DNA of 64,000 nucleotides from Methylacidimicrobium fagopyrum. Lineage in GTDB: Bacteria; Verrucomicrobiota; Verrucomicrobiia; Limisphaerales; UBA11358. The stretch is from assembly GCA_026225255.1 (NCBI GenBank), contig JAMFSJ010000017.1:60809-124808 (forward strand). The letters are read 5' to 3'. The notes under the pieces are model-generated. The model had not been told where the DNA came from. It saw nothing but the letters and a program-made list of their open reading frames with translations, and made no database searches. Within the stretch, counting starts at the first letter, position 1; each line of letters opens with the position of its first letter. This document shows positions 7,358 through 18,750 of this stretch, in pieces. The translations under genes were made by a program, and so were the position numbers.

Positions 7358-9151
7358 TCAGTAACTTGCCTCTTTCATAAGCAAACCGTCCGCAAAGTTA
7401 CCGGAAAATTTCAGCAAGCCGTCTTCGTTCCATTGTTTCACCGGGCCGTCGGCGACGAGTCCGAAAAAATTGCGTTTCAAATCGCGTGCTGCCGGATGGG
7501 TGTTCCAAGTGGATTCCCTTTTCTTTCGACCATTCGGCCAATATTGAAGCCACACTGCCATATGCGATTTCAAATCATGCGACCAGCTCCAAAGTTTTTT
7601 CCCGTCCGGCGACCAAAAAGTTTCCTCACCGGTTTTGCGACCGCTCGCGTAAGTGACTTCATGTTGCTTCGCGCCGCTGGCGTAATAATCCGTCTCCGCG
7701 CCATCGAGTAGGTAACGTCCGGAGGGACAAATCCGGGCGCTCCACTGCGAACGGGATTTTCCGTTCGGATAATTTTCGGAAAATGTTTTCACCACGCCGC
7801 CGCTCGTTTCCGGCGCGATATCGCCCACATCGGAAAGAATCCAAGCTTCGTTTAATTCATAGTGGAGGCACGGCTGCGTCTCCGTGGTCAAAACATGGAT
7901 GACACCATTGGGAGCCTGTCGCGCGGTGACGTAACCGAGCGTGCCATTGGTGCCGCGTTGAAAATTGGGCAACTGGACGGGAAGCGTTTTGATGTGCCAC
8001 GAAGCGCCGTTGTTCGTCGAAAGCGCCACGAAGGCGTCATTGCCAAATTTCCAACCGGCGGGCGGCGGACGCACGAGCTTGTGAAGATAGGCATCGCTGA
8101 CAAAAAACAGATTCCCATCCGCGAGCTTGATGAGCGACGGACGTTGCGCGGTGCCTAAGGGCGGGAAAGGCGAAGGCTGGCTTGGGCTCCAACTCACGCC
8201 GTAGTTCGTGGAAAAATTTTCCGGCGACCAACCATTCGTGGCGGCATTTTTTCCGCCAATGGAAAGCAAACCACCCTTGTCATCCAACGGCACGATCACC
8301 GAATGTCGTCCGCCCGTTCGACCGCCCATGTCGTGCCAATGAACACCATCATCCGGGCTGCGCCACAGAAAACTTTTCGCACCTTCGCCATCCATCGCGA
8401 AATAAATCGCGCCGTCCGCGCCGCGAAACGCGCTCGTGATCGGCTGCGCGGTAACATTTTCCGTTGGCTGATCCAACTGCGGCAGCGCGAGTGTCCACGT
8501 CGCGCCGTTGTCGGTGGACGTCGCTTGCTTGAACGGCAACCAGTCTGACAACTCGCGACCGCCGCCAAAAAAACGGAGCGTGCCGCGATCATTCCACAGC
8601 AGACCCGATTGATCGTTATAATTTTCCGTCTTAAAAAACAGTTCCGGCAAATCCCATTCCTCCGCGCCGCAACGCAGTCGCGCTTGGATGAATGATGTGG
8701 ACGGATCCGCTTCGGCCTTGCCCGGCGGCGTGCTGAAATAAATCGCCAACGCGTCGCCGTTCGGCAGGATTTCAAAACCCGGCGAATGGTTATGGGTGAA
8801 AACTTCCGGGTCCATACCGGTCAAAGCCGCCGTCAGATTGGTCGCATTTTCCGGCGGCACCGGCAGCGCAAAGCGCACTTTAAAATAAGGCTTAGTTGAA
8901 TCTGGACCGTATTTTGCCGGAGCCGTGCCTTGTTTGATGGCGGTCTGACAAAACGGAGTCGCTCGACCCGCCGAATCCAATTGCAGCGCAAACGAATTCG
9001 TGCCGGCGGCAATGCGGTCGTGACCGCTGGAAAAATTTGCCGCGCGAACGTTAATCGTTTCCGCCGCGACCGGATGAACCCAAACCAATGGCCACGTTGC
9101 GGCACTGACCGCAAGGCAGATCCAATTCAAATTGAGACAACGCATGCGCAT
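7358..9151 (-). CDS. Secreted sialidase-like (BNR/Asp-box) protein with MORN-like C-terminal repeats
   Basis: 597 residues with a signal peptide ending VHPVAAET. The central part is a sialidase-type propeller with four Asp-box motifs: STDNGATW, SPDDGVHW, STNYGVSW and STNNGASW, plus FEILPNGDALAIYF, seen in BNR_2 proteins. From about residue 460 the C-terminus changes to repeats such as YPNGKSRSQW, YYASGAKQHEVTY and YWPNGRKKRESTW, resembling bacterial MORN-variant (antitoxin-like) repeats. The fold is well supported; true sialidase activity is not, because the arginine triad cannot be placed with confidence. It heads the acid-sugar operon, one base before the sodium symporter. The family also holds ulosonate (for example Kdo) hydrolases, which would fit the DapA-type lyase downstream. 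Confidence 0.82.
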   Translation of the reverse strand: MRMRCLNLNWICLAVSAATWPLVWVHPVAAETINVRAANFSSGHDRIAAGTNSFALQLDSAGRATPFCQTAIKQGTAPAKYGPDSTKPYFKVRFALPVPPENATNLTAALTGMDPEVFTHNHSPGFEILPNGDALAIYFSTPPGKAEADPSTSFIQARLRCGAEEWDLPELFFKTENYNDQSGLLWNDRGTLRFFGGGRELSDWLPFKQATSTDNGATWTLALPQLDQPTENVTAQPITSAFRGADGAIYFAMDGEGAKSFLWRSPDDGVHWHDMGGRTGGRHSVIVPLDDKGGLLSIGGKNAATNGWSPENFSTNYGVSWSPSQPSPFPPLGTAQRPSLIKLADGNLFFVSDAYLHKLVRPPPAGWKFGNDAFVALSTNNGASWHIKTLPVQLPNFQRGTNGTLGYVTARQAPNGVIHVLTTETQPCLHYELNEAWILSDVGDIAPETSGGVVKTFSENYPNGKSRSQWSARICPSGRYLLDGAETDYYASGAKQHEVTYASGRKTGEETFWSPDGKKLWSWSHDLKSHMAVWLQYWPNGRKKRESTWNTHPAARDLKRNFFGLVADGPVKQWNEDGLLKFSGNFADGLLMKEASY

Positions 9152-9333
9152 TGGGTTTTAATGGGGACGCATATTTCTACCTCATTCCGGCCGGTTCCGT
9201 CATATCTAAAACGCCAAACTATTTGATAAAAATGACAAACCACCCACGACCGCTCCCGGCGGAGCTTCAGCTCAAGACCGCAGGCAGAGCCTTTGCGCTG
9301 GCCTTGGATGATTCGTCCAAGCGAGCGTGTGAA
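9152..9333. other. Intergenic region between beta-galactosidase and the acid-sugar operon
   Basis: 182 bases without a convincing gene. Just past the beta-galactosidase stop is a small perfect hairpin, CTTGGA (9303-9308) with TCCAAG (9316-9321) and a 7-base loop; no T-run follows on the minus strand, so it is not a clear terminator. The AT-rich part at about 9160-9240 would be the place for the operon promoter, but no -35/-10 pair stands out. Confidence 0.3.
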
Positions 9334-12784
<3,451 letters not shown>

Positions 12785-13663
12785 ATGAACCGATTTGTTG
12801 CTAAAGCCTTGCTGGCATTGCTGGTCGCTGCGCTGACGATTTTCCGGGCGCACGCTGAGCCGTTGGCCAAGGCAGCCTCAATGACATCTCATCGTTGGAC
12901 CAACAGTCTGGGCATGATTTTTGTGCGAGTGCCGCACACGGCAGTTTCCTTTTCCATCTACGAAGCGCGGGTGAAAGATTTTGCGACGTTTGCCGCTACG
13001 TCCCCAAAACTCGACGGCACGAATTGGCATCACGCATTATATCATGACGTCACGCCAGTTTCGGATGGGCCGGATTTTCCGGTGGTGAATGTCAGTCGCA
13101 ATGACGCCGTTGCCTTTTGCGCGTGGCTGACCGCCAGCGAGCGTTTATCCGGGAAAATTGCGGCGATGCAATCGTATCGTTTGCCGACGGACGCAGAATG
13201 GAGTTGGGCGGTGGGCATCGGCGATCGAGAAACCGGCGCCACGCCCAAAGAAAAAAGTGCGAAGTTGGAAAATATTTATCCGTGGGGCACGCAATTTCCG
13301 CCGCCGCCGGGCGCGGGAAATTTCGCGGATCAAGCGGCGCTGAAGTATTTTACCCACTGGCCGCACATTGAAAATTACGATGACGGATTTGTGACCACCG
13401 CGCCCGTTGGCCGCTTCACGCCGAATGCGTTGGGGATTTACGATCTGGCGGGCAACGTCGCGGAATGGTGTGCGGATGATTATGATGCGACGCACCAACA
13501 GGGCGTTCTGCGCGGCGGCGCGTGGATTAATTGCGGACCGAAAAGTTTATGGTCGAGCGACCGTAATCATACCGCCCCCAACCGTTTCAGCGTCGCGACG
13601 GGATTTCGTTGTGTGTTGGAATGTTCAACCGGCGCAAACTCTGAAAATGGAAGCGCCAAATGA
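12785..13663 (+). CDS. Secreted formylglycine-generating-enzyme-fold (SUMF1/FGE-sulfatase domain) protein
   Basis: 292 residues with a signal peptide ending RAHAEPLA. The FGE-sulfatase fold is clear: SLGMIFVRVP at the start, FPVVNVSRNDAVAFCAWL, YRLPTDAEWSWA, YPWGTQFPPPPGAGNF, then GIYDLAGNVAEWCADDY, VLRGGAWINC and ATGFRCVLE. True sulfatase-activating enzymes have a Cys pair in the late segment between the WxR-like stretch and GFR; here that segment (SSDRNHTAPNRFSVA) has none, so formylglycine formation is unlikely. Many secreted proteins of planctomycetes and verrucomicrobia use this fold for binding or other roles. No sulfatase gene is present in the window. It is alone, with 280 bases before the histidine kinase. 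Confidence 0.85.
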   Translation: MNRFVAKALLALLVAALTIFRAHAEPLAKAASMTSHRWTNSLGMIFVRVPHTAVSFSIYEARVKDFATFAATSPKLDGTNWHHALYHDVTPVSDGPDFPVVNVSRNDAVAFCAWLTASERLSGKIAAMQSYRLPTDAEWSWAVGIGDRETGATPKEKSAKLENIYPWGTQFPPPPGAGNFADQAALKYFTHWPHIENYDDGFVTTAPVGRFTPNALGIYDLAGNVAEWCADDYDATHQQGVLRGGAWINCGPKSLWSSDRNHTAPNRFSVATGFRCVLECSTGANSENGSAK

Positions 13664-13945
13664 TTTTCTCTCAATTTCCTTTGTTCGCTTTTGTTAAATG
13701 AAATCACTCATGGAACGCATTTTCGCCACCTATCTGAGCGCGACGTGATTGGTTGGGCCGAAATCCACGGTGAGTTTTTGCGCCCAATTCCGCGCCGTGT
13801 AGCACTCAGTTTCCAAAACGAAAAATCTCCAAACTTGGTTTATTCTTGGCGTTTGTCTTTTAAAAAGTAACTTACGTTAAATCCATCGCGAATTCGTTAT
13901 AGCAATCTGGGGAACGGAACCGGCAGTTCCAAAATGAGCGATTAA
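13664..13945. other. Intergenic region upstream of the OB-fold sensor kinase
   Basis: About 280 bases. A tiny frame at 13697-13747 (begins MKSLMERIF and stops after 16 residues) was not recognised and could be a gene remnant or chance. A small hairpin GGAAC-CGGCA-GTTCC lies about 15 bases before the kinase start (near 13917-13931). The stretch from 13840 to 13900 is AT-rich and is the likely promoter area for the kinase-regulator pair, without a confident box assignment. Confidence 0.25.
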
Positions 13946-16045
13946 ATGATGAAACCAATTTTAGGCAGCGGCTTGCGACGTCAACTTTTTCAGTTGGCGA
14001 TCTGGTTGCTGGCAGGTCATGCGGCCTTGGGAACGCCCGCGTTGGGTGAAGAATTAACCACGGCGGCGGCAGTGCGTCGCTTGACCGGGGAACAGCCGCA
14101 GCAGGTGCGGATTCATTTGCGCGGGGTGGTGACTTTTTTTGACGAAAGCCTTTATTCGCGGTTCATCCAAGATGCTACGGCGGGCATTTATCTTCAGTAT
14201 TCAAGCAACACGCCGGGGCTTTTTCCCGGCCAAGTCGTGGACATTCAAGGCGTGAGCAGCCCCGGCGAATATGCGCCGATCATTGTGCCGGAACGCGTGC
14301 AAGTGGTGGGCAACGCGACGTTGCCGAGGCCGATTCCGGTGACTTACGAACAGCTTGCGAGCGGCAAGGAAGATAGTCAGTTCGTTGAAATCACCGGCGT
14401 CGTGCGGTCGGTTCAATCGCTGGTCGCGTCGCCCTTTCATCTGATCGAAATCGCCACCGGCGGCGGACGGCTTTCCGTTTACGCGCAACAGTTGCCGGTG
14501 AAAGCGGGGGAAGAATTGTTGGACAGCACTGTGCGCGTGCGCGGCGTTTGCTCCACGGAATTTAATCATCAACGCCAATTATTCGCCATCCGACTTATGG
14601 TGCCGCGGCCCGAAGATTTTACCATTGAACAGCCGGCCCCGCAGGATGCGTTCGCCATCGCCGTTCAACCGATTAGCAGCTTGTTGCAATACGCTCCGTC
14701 GGAAGCTTACGGTCATCCGGTAAAAGTCGTGGGGGCCAATATTTATTTTGAACCGGGCGGACGAATTTTTTTGCAAGATGGCGAATACGGCGTGGAGGTG
14801 CAGACCAAACAGCATGATCCCTTGCAACTCGGTGATCGCGTCGAAGCCGTCGGCTTTGTGAGCCAGGGAAAATATACGCCCATCTTGCAGGATGCCGTGT
14901 ATCGAAAAATTTCTTCCGGGCCGCCCGTCTCGCCGTTACGGGTGACGCTGGATGAAGTGCTGAAAGGCAAACACGATTGCCGCTTGATTCAGATCAATGC
15001 CACGTTACTGGATCGCGCGTTGCACGGCTCGGAACGCTATTTGATTTTACAAGAAGGTGATTACATTTTTCACGCCTATCTCGAGCAGGCTGAAGGGGCG
15101 GATGTTTTTGCCGGGCTGCGCAATAACAGCCGCGTCTCCGTGGTCGGCGTGTGCAAGATTGATCCCGGCGAAGAGTGGAAAGCGGGCGAAGAATGGCGGG
15201 CAAAATCGTTTCAAATCGAACTCCGTTCGGCGGCCGACATTGGCGTGTTGCAATTGCCGCCGTGGTGGACCTTAAAAAAATTATTATGGATCGCCAGTGG
15301 CTTGGGCTTGGTCGTGTTGAGTGCGTTCGTTTGGGTCGCGATTTTACGCCGGCAAGTTGCTAAGCGGTCGCAGCAACTAGAGATCCAGATCCGCGAACGG
15401 CAACGCGCCGAGCGTTGGTGGGAAATTGAGCAGGAACGCGCCCGCGTCGCCCACGATTTGCACGATGACTTGGGCGCTGGTCTCACGGAAGTGAACATGT
15501 TGAGTTCGCTCGTAAAAAGTCCAACTACTTCGATCGAGGAAAAAAATCGCTACCTGGATGAATTGGCAGAAACCGCCGGGCGCATGGTGACTTCGCTGGA
15601 TGAAATCGTTTGGGCCGTAAATCCGCGCAATGATACCATCGCCTCGCTCGCCAGTTATTTTGGTTCGTATGCCCAACGGTTACTGGAGCTCGCCTCGGTC
15701 GCCTGCGGCCTAGATGTGGCGGATGATTTGCCGGAATATCCGCTGGATCCGAAATTTCGTCAGGAAATTTTTCTAGCGTTCAAAGAATCGCTGACCAATG
15801 TCCTGCACCACGCGCACGCCACGCAAGTCTGGGTGCGCATCTCGGTGCAAAATAATTTTCTCGTGGTGGAGTTGGCGGATAACGGACGCGGTTTTGATAT
15901 GCACGAACGCCGGCCCGGAGCGGACGGTCTGGCCAACCTGCAAGAGCGCTTGAAATCACTGGGCGGAACGTGTGAAGTCGCGAGCGAAATCGGCCAAGGC
16001 GCCACCGTGCGTCTGCGGGCGCCGCTGCCCAAAAGTTTATTATGA
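13946..16045 (+). CDS. Sensor histidine kinase (NarL-type HisKA_3) with extracytoplasmic OB-fold-like repeats
   Basis: 699 residues. A signal/anchor segment (LFQLAIWLLAGHAALG) is followed by about 400 extracytoplasmic residues made of repeated beta-rich units that look OB-fold-like: HLRGVVTFFDESLYSRFIQD, VEITGVVRSVQS, VKVVGANIYFEPGGRIFLQD and RVSVVGVCKI. One membrane segment lies at about 443-465 (LWIASGLGLVVLSAFVWVAI), then a coiled linker, the HisKA_3 dimerisation helix with phospho-acceptor His503 in RVAHDLHDDLGAGL, and an HATPase domain with ESLTNVLHHAHA and ADNGRGFDMH. The stop overlaps the response regulator start by 4 bases (ATGA), so the two form a pair. Placed just upstream of GH16/GH3 genes, it probably senses beta-glucan fragments (inference). 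Confidence 0.9.
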   Translation: MMKPILGSGLRRQLFQLAIWLLAGHAALGTPALGEELTTAAAVRRLTGEQPQQVRIHLRGVVTFFDESLYSRFIQDATAGIYLQYSSNTPGLFPGQVVDIQGVSSPGEYAPIIVPERVQVVGNATLPRPIPVTYEQLASGKEDSQFVEITGVVRSVQSLVASPFHLIEIATGGGRLSVYAQQLPVKAGEELLDSTVRVRGVCSTEFNHQRQLFAIRLMVPRPEDFTIEQPAPQDAFAIAVQPISSLLQYAPSEAYGHPVKVVGANIYFEPGGRIFLQDGEYGVEVQTKQHDPLQLGDRVEAVGFVSQGKYTPILQDAVYRKISSGPPVSPLRVTLDEVLKGKHDCRLIQINATLLDRALHGSERYLILQEGDYIFHAYLEQAEGADVFAGLRNNSRVSVVGVCKIDPGEEWKAGEEWRAKSFQIELRSAADIGVLQLPPWWTLKKLLWIASGLGLVVLSAFVWVAILRRQVAKRSQQLEIQIRERQRAERWWEIEQERARVAHDLHDDLGAGLTEVNMLSSLVKSPTTSIEEKNRYLDELAETAGRMVTSLDEIVWAVNPRNDTIASLASYFGSYAQRLLELASVACGLDVADDLPEYPLDPKFRQEIFLAFKESLTNVLHHAHATQVWVRISVQNNFLVVELADNGRGFDMHERRPGADGLANLQERLKSLGGTCEVASEIGQGATVRLRAPLPKSLL

Positions 16046-16668
16046 TCAAAGTCGGCATCGTCGAAGACAACAAAACTCTGCGCGAAGGATTTGAGACCTT
16101 GCTCAACCGGACGCCCGGTTTTCAATGTGTTTGCACCTGCGCCACCGTGGCGGAAGCGTTGAAAAAAATTCCCAAAGCGGAGCCGGATGTGGTGCTGATG
16201 GATATTCAATTGCCCGACGCCACCGGCGTGGAATGCACCGCCAAAATCAAAGAGCTGTTGCCCACCGTGCACATCGTCATCGTGACCGTTTACGATGATT
16301 CCGAACGCATCTTTGAGGCTTTGCGTTCCGGCGCGTGCGGTTATCTGCTCAAGCGCGCCCAGCCGGAAAAAATCATCGCCGCCATCAAAGAAGCACACGA
16401 AGGCGGCGTGCCGATGACGCCGGAAATTGCGCGCAAAGTCATTGGTCAATTCCGTCAACAAACCATCGCGGCGGCGGAGTTGGAAGATTTGTCCGAGCGG
16501 GAAAAGAACGTTCTCGAATTAGTGATGCACGGCCTGGGGAACAAGGCGATCGCCGACCGGCTCGGCGTCACCGTGGCCGCCGTAAAATGGCATCTCAAAC
16601 ATATCTACCAAAAACTGCACGTGCATTCCCGGACCGAAGCAGTGGTGAAAATGCGGCCGATAAAGTAA
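16042..16668 (+). CDS. NarL/FixJ-family response regulator
   Basis: 208 residues. The receiver domain starts MIKVGIVEDNKTLREGF, with acidic residues 8-9, phospho-acceptor Asp54 in VVLMDIQLPDATG, the conserved Thr in IVIVTVYDDSE, and Lys in YLLKRAQPEKI. The C-terminal LuxR-type helix-turn-helix reads LSEREKNVLELVMHGLGNKAIADRLGVT and ends LHVHSRTEAVVKM. It overlaps the kinase gene by 4 bases and precedes the first GH16 gene by 87 bases, so it is the probable activator of the glucanase locus. Confidence 0.95.
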   Translation: MIKVGIVEDNKTLREGFETLLNRTPGFQCVCTCATVAEALKKIPKAEPDVVLMDIQLPDATGVECTAKIKELLPTVHIVIVTVYDDSERIFEALRSGACGYLLKRAQPEKIIAAIKEAHEGGVPMTPEIARKVIGQFRQQTIAAAELEDLSEREKNVLELVMHGLGNKAIADRLGVTVAAVKWHLKHIYQKLHVHSRTEAVVKMRPIK

Positions 16669-16755
16669 AAGTGCGCCGTCAAATTACTAGCCCATTGGGG
16701 AGGTAGACAACCGCGCGACAGTTGTTAAATTGAGATCAATTATCCAACTGTAAAA

Positions 16756-18543
16756 ATGCCCATGCCATCTAATTTGCGGAAAATCGTAGTGCGGACTTTT
16801 CCGTATCTATTACTGGCGGCAGGATTATTGATACCCATGACCAGTCAAGCCGATTGGCAACTGACTTGGTCGGATGAATTCAACCAGCCGGATGGCAGTT
16901 CACCTAGCTCTACTAACTGGGTTTACGACACGGGCAACAGCGGTTTCGGCAATAACGAGTTGGAAAACTACACCACGCGCACCAACAACGCGCGCATCGT
17001 GGGCGGTCAATTGATCATCGAAGCGGATTTGGAAAATTATGGCGGTAGTAGTTACACCTCGGCTCGGCTACTAACCAAAGGTAAGTGGTCATGGACTTAT
17101 GGTCGGATCGAGGCACGCATCAAAATTCCGCGCGGACAAGGCATCTGGCCGGCATTTTGGCTGTTGGGCACCAACATAGATTCCGTTAATTGGCCGGGCT
17201 GCGGCGAAATTGACATCTTGGAAAACATCGGCAAAGTCAGCGATCAAGGCACGGATCACGGCACCATTCACGGCCCGCAATCCGGCGGCGATTACAACGG
17301 CGGCGCGGGCGTTGGCTCAACTTATACATTGCCCGGTGGTGGCGCGCTCGCGGATGATTTTCACGTTTACGCCGTGCAATGGACCACCAATCAAATCCAA
17401 TGGTTTATCGATACTAATCTCTTTTTCACCGCCACGCCCGCCAGTCTGCCGGGTGGCTCAACGTGGGTTTTCAGTCAGCCGCAATTTTTGATACTCAACG
17501 TCGCTGTCGGCGGCAACTGGCCCGGCAATCCGGATAATACTACGGTTTTCCCGCAACAGATGGTGGTGGATTATGTCCGCGTTTATAAATACGTAGCCGC
17601 CCTCCCCCACCCGATCGCCATCACCATTCAGCCCGGTGGACAAGTCAGTTGGCCGACGACAACGGGTATGACTTGGACCTTACAATCCGCCACGAGCAGC
17701 AACGTTTGGACAAATCTACTGGGACCGACCACGGGCAATGGCGCAACGAATACTTATTTTGATCCGAACTGGACTTCCACCACGCAATATCGAATCCAGC
17801 AAGTTACCGTGGGCGCGGGTAATATTGTCGCGAATCCGGACTTTGAAATCGGGAGTGGTTCCGTGGCTAGCAGTTGGACTGGCAGCGGCAATCTGCCGCC
17901 AACGCGCGTCAATACCGACGCGCACAGCGGCAGTTATAGTCTGCAACTTTTGACCACCAACACCGCGTCTACGGCGAACTCGTCGGAGATAGATCAAAAC
18001 ATTACTACAGCCGGCGGCACGGCGGTCGTCGGTGGCCAGACTTATACCTTTTCGTTCTGGGCCAAACAAATTAGTTCCGGCGTGAGCTATGTGCAAAACT
18101 ACGGCCTCACTTGGCTCAATAGTAGTGGCGGGTCGGTCGGCAGCGTCGGATTGACGGGATTTTCTGCGAGCACCGGAACCTGGTCGCAGATCGTCGCCAA
18201 TAATTTGATCGCCCCCGCTAGCGCCGTGAATGCTTCCTTGAAAATTTATGGCGCGACGGGCTCAGTGAAAAATGGCTACGGCGGCGTATTGATTGATAGT
18301 GTCGCCTTATCATTTCCAACCGCAGGCCAAACGAATCTAGTTGGAGTTAGTGTTCAACCGAGCGTGCAGATCGCTTGGCCGGGAACTAACGGAGCCCTTT
18401 ATAACGTGCAATGGACGAGCAATCTGACCGCCGGTGTCTGGTCGAATTTAGCGTCGTCGGTGGCCGGCAATGGCGGCACGAATGTCGTTTCCGATCTTAT
18501 CTCTACCAACCAGTCGCATTTTTATCGGGTAGCTCAGCTCTAA
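16756..18543 (+). CDS. Secreted GH16 endo-beta-glucanase (laminarinase-like) with CBM and FYR tail
   Basis: 595 residues, signal peptide ending MTSQADWQ. The GH16 domain (about 33-280) has WSDEFNQPDGSSPS, ENYTTRTNN, RIEARIKIPRGQGIWPAFW and the catalytic signature GEIDILE (nucleophile Glu151, Asp153, acid/base Glu156), followed by HGTIHGP. The typical specificity of such sequences is beta-1,3- or mixed-linkage glucan. After it come a first FYR-like module (about 285-350, ending YRIQQV), a carbohydrate-binding-like beta sandwich (NPDFEIGSGSVASSWTG onward, about 355-520), and a second FYR module at the C-terminus ending HFYRVAQL. It is the first enzyme after the two-component system. The catalytic domain is closely related to the GH16 at 23562. 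Confidence 0.93.
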   Translation: MPMPSNLRKIVVRTFPYLLLAAGLLIPMTSQADWQLTWSDEFNQPDGSSPSSTNWVYDTGNSGFGNNELENYTTRTNNARIVGGQLIIEADLENYGGSSYTSARLLTKGKWSWTYGRIEARIKIPRGQGIWPAFWLLGTNIDSVNWPGCGEIDILENIGKVSDQGTDHGTIHGPQSGGDYNGGAGVGSTYTLPGGGALADDFHVYAVQWTTNQIQWFIDTNLFFTATPASLPGGSTWVFSQPQFLILNVAVGGNWPGNPDNTTVFPQQMVVDYVRVYKYVAALPHPIAITIQPGGQVSWPTTTGMTWTLQSATSSNVWTNLLGPTTGNGATNTYFDPNWTSTTQYRIQQVTVGAGNIVANPDFEIGSGSVASSWTGSGNLPPTRVNTDAHSGSYSLQLLTTNTASTANSSEIDQNITTAGGTAVVGGQTYTFSFWAKQISSGVSYVQNYGLTWLNSSGGSVGSVGLTGFSASTGTWSQIVANNLIAPASAVNASLKIYGATGSVKNGYGGVLIDSVALSFPTAGQTNLVGVSVQPSVQIAWPGTNGALYNVQWTSNLTAGVWSNLASSVAGNGGTNVVSDLISTNQSHFYRVAQL

Positions 18544-18750
18544 TTTAGCTTGTCTCTAAAAACTATCCCTTTGGCTAGCTAGGCAGAAATGGTAGTCGGT
18601 CTATTATGACCCTGTAACCACCGACACCACTACCATGACTCGCTATCTTCATGTGAAAAATCTCCTTTGGGAAGATTCCGTCATTGTGCACACCAAAAAA
18701 AGCCCTCATCTCCAAGCCAAAAAACCACGAACATTAAACCTGAAAACATT
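18544..18750 (+). promoter_or_regulatory. Intergenic region with an imperfect inverted repeat
   Basis: Between the GH16 gene and the two-repeat secreted protein is an imperfect stem: ATGGTAGT-CGGT at 18589-18600 pairs with ACCG-ACACC-ACTACCAT at 18620-18636 with a 5-base bulge and a 19-base loop. No T-run follows, so it may be an attenuator, an mRNA-stability element or a regulator site rather than a simple terminator. The AAAAAA-rich stretch near 18693-18725 precedes the next gene. Confidence 0.35.

Noticed and set aside
12785..13663. Sulfatase-activating enzyme for a sulfated-polysaccharide system
   Set aside because: The catalytic Cys pair is absent and no sulfatase gene exists in the window.
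13697..13747. A 16-residue frame beginning MKSLMERIF before the kinase
   Set aside because: Too short, no clear ribosome site and no recognisable family; kept only as a remark in the intergenic entry.
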